Assembly (NCBI GenBank): GCA_030671095.1
Contig: DAOVAK010000244.1
Coordinates: 1-5,221, forward strand
Length of the DNA stretch: 5,221 nt
DNA from: Deltaproteobacteria bacterium
GTDB taxonomy: Bacteria; Desulfobacterota; DSM-4660; Desulfatiglandales; HGW-15
Reading direction: 5' to 3'
The translations under genes and the position numbers were made by a program. The notes beneath the pieces are model-generated. The model saw only the letters and a program-made list of their open reading frames with translations. It made no database searches and was not told where the DNA came from. Shown here piece after piece: positions 1-4,940 of this stretch. Position 1 is the stretch's first letter; each line of letters starts with the position of its first letter.

Positions 1-54
1 GTGCAGTCTGAGGGTCGCCGGGCAAAGGCCGTTACAAATGGGTTGATAGGCTGA
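1..54 (+). CDS. Possible C-terminal end of an upstream gene (partial)
   Basis: Frame 1 is open from the window edge to a TGA at 52-54 and would encode VQSEGRRAKAVTNGLIG. It stops two bases before the transporter start, the spacing expected inside an operon. A second frame is also open, up to a TGA at 44-46, so 54 bases cannot decide which frame, if either, is coding. No family can be recognised from 17 residues. Confidence 0.25.
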   Translation: MQSEGRRAKAVTNGLIG

Positions 55-56
55 GA

Positions 57-1283
57 ATGAGGGGTATTGCACGTTTTTCCGAGTTTTTTGGTTTGAGAAG
101 GAGCACAGTAGGCATGCTCTGCATGGTTATCCTCGTAGGCATGGGGGAACGGATGGCAGAGCGATTTCTGCCCATCTACCTTATAGCTCTGGGTGGTGGT
201 GCTTTGTCAGTTGGCGCTCTCAGTGGCCTAGATAATCTGCTATCAGCCCTTTACGCATTTCCTGGTGGTTATCTTTCAGAGCGCATGGGGACCAAACGGG
301 CACTACTCATATTCAATATCATAGCCATGTGTGGGTTCCTTCTGGTCATACTGGTCCCCGCATGGCAGGCTGTGCTGGTGGGAGCGGTCTTTTTTCTCTC
401 CTGGACAGCCATTTCTCTGCCTGCCACCATGAGCCTTATCGCCAAGGTCCTGCCGATGAACAAGCGCACCATGGGGGTTTCCATGCACTCTTTTGTGCGA
501 CGTATCCCCATGGGCCTTGGACCGGTTCTGGGCGGCCTCTGCATCGGTATCTGGGGAGAACGTGATGGTGTTCGGCTTTCCTTTGTTGCCGCTTTCCTGC
601 TCTCTGGTGTGGCGGCTGTATTGCAGCAACACCTCATAGAGGAGGATCGTTCGGGAAGAGCATATGGGGAGCAATACCCAAAACCAGAAAAGAATCCTTT
701 GCGCCTTTTGCGCCAGATGTCCCTGCCCCTCAAACGACTCCTGATTTCCGACATTCTGATCCGATTTTGTGAGCAGATCCCCTATGCCTTTGTCGTGGTG
801 TGGTGCATGAAAAGGATAGCCGAGCCCGTCACCGCGTTTCAATTCGGCATACTCACAAGTGTTGAAATGCTCACCGCCATGCTCGTCTATATTCCCGTAG
901 CCTATTTCGCTGATCGAAGTACCAAAAAACCATTCGTTACCACAACTTTCCTATTCTTCACCCTATTTCCCTTGGTGCTTCTGTTCTGTACGTCATTTAC
1001 GTGGCTCGTGTTCGCATTTATCTTACGCGGCCTCAAGGAGTTCGGTGAACCCACGCGGAAGGCCCTCATCATGGACTTGGCACCAGAGGATCGCAAAGCA
1101 GGTATGTTCGGGCTCTATTACCTCCTCCGGGACGTGGTCGTCTCTATGGCAGCATTCGGCGGTGCCTTTCTCTGGCAGATGGGTCCAGGAGTGAATTTTC
1201 TGGTTGCCTTTTCATGCGGTCTTGTGGGTACAATCGGCTTTGCATTGCGAGGGAGTGACCTTTCAAGAAACGGCTCAGCCTGA
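57..1283 (+). CDS. Major facilitator superfamily (MFS) transporter
   Basis: This 408-residue protein has the length and hydrophobicity of a 12-helix MFS carrier acting in the inner membrane by proton- or solute-coupled transport. The loop after helix 2 carries the MFS signature as GGYLSERMGTKR (residues 70-81). A degenerate copy, YFADRSTKKP (283-292), sits at the matching place in the second half, as expected from the internal duplication. Helices lie roughly at 18-41, 52-73, 82-101, 103-124, 150-168, 174-190, 226-250, 261-284, 293-312, 314-331, 350-373 and 378-397, with a charged central loop at about 191-225. Helix 1 contains an unusual charged run, GERMAER (30-36). The ATG at 57 is the first in frame, with a weak GATAGG ribosome site six bases upstream. 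Nothing in the sequence shows the substrate; drug or metabolite efflux is only the commonest role of such singletons. It probably starts an operon with the gene 28 bp downstream, or continues one from upstream. Confidence 0.9.
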   Translation: MRGIARFSEFFGLRRSTVGMLCMVILVGMGERMAERFLPIYLIALGGGALSVGALSGLDNLLSALYAFPGGYLSERMGTKRALLIFNIIAMCGFLLVILVPAWQAVLVGAVFFLSWTAISLPATMSLIAKVLPMNKRTMGVSMHSFVRRIPMGLGPVLGGLCIGIWGERDGVRLSFVAAFLLSGVAAVLQQHLIEEDRSGRAYGEQYPKPEKNPLRLLRQMSLPLKRLLISDILIRFCEQIPYAFVVVWCMKRIAEPVTAFQFGILTSVEMLTAMLVYIPVAYFADRSTKKPFVTTTFLFFTLFPLVLLFCTSFTWLVFAFILRGLKEFGEPTRKALIMDLAPEDRKAGMFGLYYLLRDVVVSMAAFGGAFLWQMGPGVNFLVAFSCGLVGTIGFALRGSDLSRNGSA

Positions 1284-1311
1284 CGCCAGTGTTTGCTGGA
1301 TTACATAAATA

Positions 1312-2403
1312 ATGGGAGAAGAAATAGTCCATTTAACTCGCGCGGGGATCTTCACTAGGCATTGCACAAAAGCAAGTCTTCTCATATTAATGATAGTCTT
1401 GTCTCTGTCTGGATGGCAAGCGGCTGAGAAGGGGAGGGCATCTTCTGAGGCGGCGACCGGTAAACCCCGTGAGCACAAAGTAAGATCCATCCCCCTTGCA
1501 GGGAAGCTGAAAAATGAATGGGCAGAAGTTTCAGGTCTTGCGTGGTATCGCGATCATTTAATTATCCTTCCCCAATACCCTGACCGGTTTTCTTCAGAGG
1601 CTGACGGCCGTATTTTTGCCATCTCAAAAGAGCGCCTCCGAGCGTTCTTGGATGGCAACTCTAGTGCCCCCATCCTGCCTCGTGAGATTACATTTGTTGC
1701 AGTGGGCGTAGAGGAGAGGATCAAGGGCTTTGAAGGATATGAGGCCATCGCCTTTAAGGGAAATCGTGTCTTCATGAGCATAGAATCGAAACCAGGTGAG
1801 CAGATGATGGGTTGCTTGATAAGTGGGGAAATTGCCCCTGACCTTAGTGCAATACGTCTCAACCCAGAAAGCCTGAGAGAGATGCCTCCTCAAGCCCATC
1901 TGGAAAACATGAGCGATGAGGCCCTGCTCGTGGTGAAGGATAGGGTGGTCAGCCTCTATGAAGCAAATGGGGTCAACATTAATCCAAATCCCTCAGCATA
2001 TATTTTTGACCTGTCACTGCGTGCATTGGGAACCATTTCTTTTCCAAGAATCGAATACCGGATAACTGACGCCACCTCCCCGGACTCTGAAGGACGTTTT
2101 TGGGTCATCAATTTTCTCTATCCGGGGGACCGAGCCAAGCTCAAACCGGCGCCGGATGCGTGGGCGGCCACATACGGCTTGGGTCCAACCCATTCCCGAT
2201 CCGCCACGGTTGAGAGACTCGTGGAGTTTCGGTATACAGACACCCAAATCTTGGCTACCCATAGGGCGCCCATTCAACTGGAGCTGCTTGAGGATGGCCG
2301 TGCTCGAAATTGGGAAGGGGTAGTCCGTCTCGACCAAAGGGGCTTCCTGCTCATGACAGACAGGTATCCGGAAACAATTCTGGGCTTTGTCTCAGCCCAT
2401 TAA
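1312..2403 (+). CDS. Exported or membrane-anchored protein, probable beta-propeller (phytase-like esterase / SdiA-regulated type)
   Basis: This 363-residue protein has a basic N-terminus, a hydrophobic stretch at about 22-34 (LLILMIVLSLSGW) and then a polar mature part, which suggests a signal peptide or signal anchor and a periplasmic location. The mature part is rich in short beta-strand and turn patterns. Related acidic motifs recur at intervals: AEVSGLAW (71-78), GFEGYEAIAF (139-148), ENMSDEALLV (198-207), RITDAT (250-255) and NWEGVVRL (333-340). Most are followed by a strand such as FLLMTDRYP. An 'E-G-hydrophobic' motif per repeat is typical of calcium-binding beta-propellers of the phytase-like esterase and SdiA-regulated families, so I infer a five- or six-bladed propeller. 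No catalytic site is evident and the substrate is unknown. An in-frame TAA at 1306-1308 makes ATG 1312 the earliest start; it has no clear ribosome site, so translation may be coupled to the transporter 28 bp upstream. ATG 1390 is an alternative but would cut into the hydrophobic segment. Confidence 0.75.
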   Translation: MGEEIVHLTRAGIFTRHCTKASLLILMIVLSLSGWQAAEKGRASSEAATGKPREHKVRSIPLAGKLKNEWAEVSGLAWYRDHLIILPQYPDRFSSEADGRIFAISKERLRAFLDGNSSAPILPREITFVAVGVEERIKGFEGYEAIAFKGNRVFMSIESKPGEQMMGCLISGEIAPDLSAIRLNPESLREMPPQAHLENMSDEALLVVKDRVVSLYEANGVNINPNPSAYIFDLSLRALGTISFPRIEYRITDATSPDSEGRFWVINFLYPGDRAKLKPAPDAWAATYGLGPTHSRSATVERLVEFRYTDTQILATHRAPIQLELLEDGRARNWEGVVRLDQRGFLLMTDRYPETILGFVSAH

Positions 2404-2457
2404 CGTATCCCTGACGGTCAGAGAACTCATGAGATGCTTAATTCCCTAAAACAGTTG

Positions 2458-2464
2458 AAGGAGG
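2458..2464 (+). promoter_or_regulatory. Strong Shine-Dalgarno site that sets the start of the four-helix protein
   Basis: AAGGAGG lies five bases before ATG 2470 and is a near-perfect anti-16S match. An in-frame ATG 12 codons upstream (2434) has no such site and would add a polar stretch (MLNSLKQLKEEK) before the first helix, so 2470 is the preferred start. Confidence 0.8.
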
Positions 2465-2469
2465 AGAAA

Positions 2470-2841
2470 ATGACTGTTGTGTTGTATATCCTTGCCATCT
2501 TATGGATAGTTGCGGGCACTTTTTTGGTTCTCTATACGGAGAGCACCAAGGAAGTCTTTAAAAAGCTTTTTTTCACAGATCATTTCAGATGGTTGGCCGT
2601 ACTGCCCCTTATTTTCGGCATACTCCTGGTTGTGGGTGCTTTTTACCACAAGGAAATGTTTTGGTTGGTCTTTGTCCTGGGCGTGTTGGGACTTCTGAAA
2701 GGCGTTTTTCTGATCATGGGGCCATCAGCCCAGATCAAGAAATTGCTCGACTGGTGGTTCCATAAAGCGAGTGAAAGGACCATCCGTCTAAATGGATTAA
2801 TAAGCGTTATCCTCGGAATGGCTATTCTGTCTTACCTGTGA
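2470..2841 (+). CDS. Small four-helix inner-membrane protein of unknown function
   Basis: With the start at ATG 2470, this is a 123-residue protein made almost entirely of four hydrophobic segments, at about 3-23, 40-59, 63-83 and 106-122. Short charged connectors separate them: TESTKEVFKK (24-33) after helix 1, HKE (60-62) between helices 2 and 3, and an amphipathic stretch KKLLDWWFHKASER (90-103) before helix 4. The charge pattern favours both termini on one side of the membrane, but this is not firm. I do not recognise the family. No conserved catalytic residues, cysteine pairs or metal-binding motifs stand out, which suggests a structural or accessory role. It lies 66 bp after the propeller gene on the same strand and has its own strong ribosome site, so it could be the third gene of that operon or separately transcribed. 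It ends 89 bp before the convergent dehydrogenase. Confidence 0.8.
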   Translation: MTVVLYILAILWIVAGTFLVLYTESTKEVFKKLFFTDHFRWLAVLPLIFGILLVVGAFYHKEMFWLVFVLGVLGLLKGVFLIMGPSAQIKKLLDWWFHKASERTIRLNGLISVILGMAILSYL

Positions 2842-2930
2842 GAGCCATCTACAGCACCAGGCCAAGGATCCTCATGGTATCCTCTTGTTTGGGGCCCCCT
2901 GTTGAGTGTGGATGATCAGGATCTTTAGCT

Positions 2931-3986
2931 CTAGTGTGGGATTTTCAAAACCCCCGCCCCATGCATCCTTCCCTCTTTAAGCATGATCAATGCCTCATTC
3001 GCCTGGCCCAGCTCAAACTCTTGCACTTCTGGGGTGATGCCGATCTCAGCAGCTAAAGGCAGGAATTCCAGGGCATCTCGTCTGGCCACATTGGCCACGC
3101 TCTTCAGCTCCTTCTCATACCAGACATACTTGGCATATTCTAGCTCTGGGATAGGATTTATCTTGCGGATGGCATTCACGACCACCCTCCCTCCCTTTTC
3201 AATGATTCTGAGTGCCTCACGCACGGGTTCTCCAACCGGGGTAAAATCAATGGCACAGTCAAGCTTTTTTGGGGGTGTGTCTCCTGTTGCCCCCACCCAG
3301 TCGGCCCCTAGTTTCTTGGCCAGCCCTTGGTGATCCTTTTGCTCCTTTCGGGTAAAGACAAAGACTTTACAATTCCAATGTTTTGCCACCTGAATGGCAA
3401 TATGGGCAGAAGCGCCGAATCCAAAGAGGCCGAGTATCTGCCCGCTCTCTATTCCGGATAGCCGCAAGGCCCTGTAGCCAATGACACCGGCACAAAGTAG
3501 GGGGGCGGCCTGCGAATCAGAAAACCCTTCTGGTATGGGATAGGCAAAATCCTCTGCAACGACTGTGTATTGGGCGTAGCCTCCATGGGCATGAAGGCCT
3601 GTAGCCTGAAACGCATCGCAGAGGTTTTCATCACCCCTTTTGCAAAACTTACATTCTCCGCAACTGGAATGGATCCAGGCTATTCCTACGCGGTCTCCTG
3701 TCTTGAACTGGGTAACCCCCAAACCCAATGCTTCCACTGTTCCAACCACTTCATGCCCCAAAACTATGGGAAATCTTGGAGGAACGAGTCTTCCCTCAAT
3801 CTCATCAAGTTCTGTATGACAGATCCCGCAGGCGGAAACCTTGATCAGAATCTGTTTAGAATCAGGGTCAGGCACTGGCAACTCAACCATTTCCAAAGGT
3901 TCTGTCTTTAAGGGCAAATCAGTCCTTGTCCGAGCCTCGCCCTCAATTTCAATCTCACAGAATTCCTTAAGCACCATAGCCTTCAT
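2931..3986 (-). CDS. Zinc-dependent alcohol dehydrogenase-like oxidoreductase (MDR superfamily)
   Basis: This 351-residue protein is a complete medium-chain dehydrogenase. The N-terminal GroES-like domain carries the expected catalytic zinc ligands: C56 in CGICHTEL, H78-E79 in LGHEVVG, and C165 in PLLCAGVIGYRAL. The structural zinc cysteines are C109, C112, C115 and C123. The nucleotide fold follows, with a glycine-rich turn GLFGFGASAH (186-195). The strand after it ends in FTRK (211-214), where the acidic residue usual for NAD-specific enzymes is replaced by Thr-Arg; this hints at NADP(H). Motifs such as APLLCAGVIGYRAL, GFGASAH and the TPVG and ARRD regions resemble the uncharacterised 'zinc-binding alcohol dehydrogenase family' (TIGR02822 type, recalled from memory) more than classical fermentative enzymes. 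Residues about 10-32 form an extra acidic/basic stretch before the ELPVPDP strand. A good ribosome site (AAGGAG, six bases from the ATG) supports the start. It is a single gene, convergent with the transporter cluster. The substrate is unknown; a primary alcohol/aldehyde pair is likely. Confidence 0.92.
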   Translation of the reverse strand: MKAMVLKEFCEIEIEGEARTRTDLPLKTEPLEMVELPVPDPDSKQILIKVSACGICHTELDEIEGRLVPPRFPIVLGHEVVGTVEALGLGVTQFKTGDRVGIAWIHSSCGECKFCKRGDENLCDAFQATGLHAHGGYAQYTVVAEDFAYPIPEGFSDSQAAPLLCAGVIGYRALRLSGIESGQILGLFGFGASAHIAIQVAKHWNCKVFVFTRKEQKDHQGLAKKLGADWVGATGDTPPKKLDCAIDFTPVGEPVREALRIIEKGGRVVVNAIRKINPIPELEYAKYVWYEKELKSVANVARRDALEFLPLAAEIGITPEVQEFELGQANEALIMLKEGRMHGAGVLKIPH

Positions 3987-3992
3987 TTTCTA

Positions 3993-3998
3993 CTCCTT
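3993..3998 (-). promoter_or_regulatory. Ribosome binding site of the dehydrogenase gene
   Basis: Read on the minus strand, AAGGAG precedes the ATG at 3986 by six bases. The spacing is optimal and fixes the start. Confidence 0.75.
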
Positions 3999-4046
3999 CT
4001 TCCGTTCACGCCATCTTCAAAAAGTCGTCATCCTCCCAGTGACCCT

Positions 4047-4100
4047 TGGTATTGCTTATTGAACCTTGTCACGCTGTTTGAAGAGAAACCAACAATACCA
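4047..4100. repeat. Interrupted inverted repeat upstream of the dehydrogenase
   Basis: TGGTATTG at 4047-4054 is matched exactly by its complement CAATACCA at 4093-4100, with 38 bases between. The half-sites lie 61-114 bases upstream of the dehydrogenase start. They could be paired operator half-sites about 46 bp apart centre to centre, or chance, since 8-bp matches at this distance are not rare. Confidence 0.35.
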
Positions 4101-4308
4101 TAATTAAACGTCTCGGAAATTGTATAACTTGCTGAAATTAAGGGTAATTTTTGAGGCCTGACGTTTTTGCCCCGCACATGGAATGATGGCCCGCCCTGGC
4201 GCGACGTGCATTGAACGGGAAATCAACTTGGCCGGTCTTACATTTTTAGCTCTTCCATAGGAGAACTTCAGCAAACCAGGTCTGGGCCAGGGAATATTGG
4301 AATGTTGA

Positions 4309-4342
4309 TTTTAACCCGCCATAGTGCTTTGGCGGGTTAAAA
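4309..4342. repeat. Perfect 13-bp stem-loop
   Basis: TTTTAACCCGCCA (4309-4321) and TGGCGGGTTAAAA (4330-4342) are exact reverse complements around an 8-base loop (TAGTGCTT). The stem is far stronger than chance in 5 kb. It begins with T residues and ends with A residues on both strands and has no following T tract, so it lacks the layout of an intrinsic terminator. An extragenic palindrome, a protein-binding site or an RNA stem in the dehydrogenase leader are all possible. Confidence 0.8.
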
Positions 4343-4355
4343 GGAAGTTCCTTAT

Positions 4356-4383
4356 CTATTAACATTATCAATTTCCATGTCAA
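4356..4383 (-). promoter_or_regulatory. Candidate sigma-70-type promoter reading towards the dehydrogenase
   Basis: On the minus strand a perfect TTGACA (-35, 4378-4383) is followed after 16 bases by TAATAG (-10, 4356-4361), preceded by an extended TGT. The -10 box is poor (three of six bases match the consensus). If used, transcription would start near 4349 and the perfect stem-loop at 4309-4342 would sit at the very 5' end of a leader of about 360 bases. Confidence 0.25.
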
Positions 4384-4418
4384 GAGGAATTTTGCCAATA
4401 AACCACTGCCCCATTTTC

Positions 4419-4454
4419 CTCTCCGAGCCGTAGGCTCTACAAGCCGGAGGCCAG
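4419..4454. repeat. Palindromic repeat, copy 1 (36 bp)
   Basis: This unit runs from CTCTCCGAG to GGAGGCCAG and matches copy 2, 55 bp downstream, at 34 of 36 positions. Inside, GAGCC (4425-4429) and GGCTC (4433-4437) form a perfect 5-bp hairpin with a GTA loop. The outer CTCCG (4421-4425) can pair instead with CGGAG (4445-4449). It is extragenic. Confidence 0.8.
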
Positions 4455-4473
4455 AACCCATTGTTCCATCATT

Positions 4474-4509
4474 CTCTCCGAGGCGTAGGCTCTACGAGCC
4501 GGAGGCCAG
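4474..4509. repeat. Palindromic repeat, copy 2 (36 bp)
   Basis: This is a near-identical copy of the unit at 4419, differing only at 4483 (G for C) and 4496 (G for A). Here the left hairpin is broken, but GGCTC (4488-4492) and GAGCC (4496-4500) form a perfect 5-bp hairpin with a TAC loop. The 19 bp separating it from copy 1 include CCATTGTTCCATCATT, which resembles the ATTCCA-type motifs flanking the other units. Confidence 0.8.
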
Positions 4510-4521
4510 TATTCCAACATT

Positions 4522-4540
4522 CCCTCCGGGCCGGAGGCCA
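4522..4540. repeat. Shortened third repeat copy
   Basis: This copy keeps the outer parts of the unit (CCCTCCG and GCCGGAGGCCA) but lacks the inner bases with the alternative hairpins. What remains is a nearly gapless palindrome, CCTCCGG-G-CCGGAGG (4523/4524-4538). It looks like an internal deletion of the full 36-bp unit. Confidence 0.6.
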
Positions 4541-4621
4541 ATTGTGAGTGAAGCGAACTAAGTTCTAGTTGAATAGAGAAGTGGAGATGATAATTTCAAG
4601 GAATCTGCCAATGCCTATCTT

Positions 4622-4651
4622 TTGACATAGGAGGCACATGTCTGATATTTG
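4622..4651 (+). promoter_or_regulatory. Candidate sigma-70 promoter for the microprotein-sirtuin pair
   Basis: A perfect TTGACA at 4622-4627 is followed by ATATTT (4645-4650, 17-base spacer) or, with an extended TGA, by TATTTG (4646-4651, 18-base spacer). The -10 match is only moderate. It lies about 120 bases upstream of ATG 4770 and reads in the right direction. Confidence 0.35.
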
Positions 4652-4769
4652 AGTCTCTAAGCTGATCAATTGCAGCGCCTCGGAATTGCGGGGAGGATGT
4701 GAATTTGAGACCATGGCAGAGGTGGTGAAGGGATTGTATTACACTTTAATGGAACTCTAGGGGTTGGCC

Positions 4770-4940
4770 ATGAGAGAAAAGGCCCTCGTCGTTTTCCTGT
4801 GTGTATTTGGCATTTTAGCCGTTTCCTATGGTATGATCAAAGACAACGATGCGGTCTTTATCATCGGGCTGCTATTCGTCTTTGGAGGCTATTTGCTGAT
4901 CAGAAGAAAGCTGAAGGAATCGATAAAGAGAAGATCATGA
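4770..4940 (+). CDS. 56-residue two-helix membrane microprotein
   Basis: The frame begins MREKALVVFLCVFGILAVSY and ends in a basic tail, RRKLKESIKRRS. Two hydrophobic segments, at about 4-22 and 28-44, are joined by a short polar turn (KDNDA, 24-28). This gives a helical hairpin whose charged ends (MREK and the Arg/Lys-rich tail) would both face the cytoplasm. AGGGG, six bases before the ATG, is a moderate ribosome site. Its TGA overlaps the ATG of the sirtuin gene (ATGA at 4937-4940), an arrangement typical of translationally coupled genes, which supports both being real. I do not recognise a family and no catalytic residue is visible. It may be a small membrane regulator or anchor, but that is inference. 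Confidence 0.7.
   Translation: MREKALVVFLCVFGILAVSYGMIKDNDAVFIIGLLFVFGGYLLIRRKLKESIKRRS

Larger units (their letters stand above)
4289..4525. repeat. Imperfect 19-bp inverted repeats bounding the repeat cluster
   Basis: The segment 4289-4307 (containing GGAATATTGGAATGTTG) and the segment 4507-4525 (containing CAGTATTCCAACATTCC) are complementary at 16 of 19 positions. They enclose the 13-bp stem-loop and both full repeat copies, giving a unit of about 237 bp like a small non-autonomous element. Each arm is itself built from a GGAAT-type octamer repeated, so the match could reflect a shared simple motif instead. No flanking target duplication is obvious. Confidence 0.4.
3987..4769. other. 783-bp divergent intergenic region
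   Basis: No reading frame here looks like a real gene. Positions 3987-4150 are the dehydrogenase leader, A+T-rich in its distal part and containing an interrupted inverted repeat. Positions 4151-4260 are G+C-richer (for example around 4188-4205), and I see no defined signal in them. Positions 4289-4540 hold a dense cluster of hairpins and repeats described separately. Positions 4541-4769 lead to the small membrane protein and sirtuin genes, with a candidate promoter near 4622. A minus-strand open frame at 4246-4461 runs through the stem-loop and the first repeat and is judged spurious. Confidence 0.7.

Noticed and set aside
269..842. Long minus-strand open frames opposite the transporter (161 and 179 codons)
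   Set aside because: They are antisense to a well-supported membrane protein, and their translations are arginine-, serine- and proline-rich with no domain, typical of the shadow of a coding strand.
2411..2421. CTGAC-G-GTCAG palindrome after the propeller gene
   Set aside because: An 11-base palindrome with a one-base centre cannot fold as an RNA hairpin and is common by chance; no T tract follows.
2434..2469. Upstream ATG 2434 as the start of the four-helix protein
   Set aside because: It has no ribosome site, whereas AAGGAGG sits at ideal distance from ATG 2470, which also begins directly at the first helix.
2842..2930. Bidirectional terminator between the convergent genes
   Set aside because: The best hairpin (AGGAT at 2865-2869 with ATCCT at 2879-2883) has only five clear pairs and a 9-base loop, and no T tract follows on either strand. 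GGGGCCCC at 2891-2898 is a short palindrome without a loop. Termination here is plausible but not shown by the sequence.
4246..4461. Minus-strand open frame of 71 codons beginning MGSGLRLVEPTARRG
   Set aside because: Its start lies inside repeat copy 1 and it reads through the perfect stem-loop, so its length is set by repeat DNA. There is no ribosome site and no recognisable domain.
4419..4540. CRISPR array
   Set aside because: There are only two full repeats and a deleted third. The gap between the full copies is 19 bp, too short for spacers, and resembles the other flanks. No cas gene is nearby.
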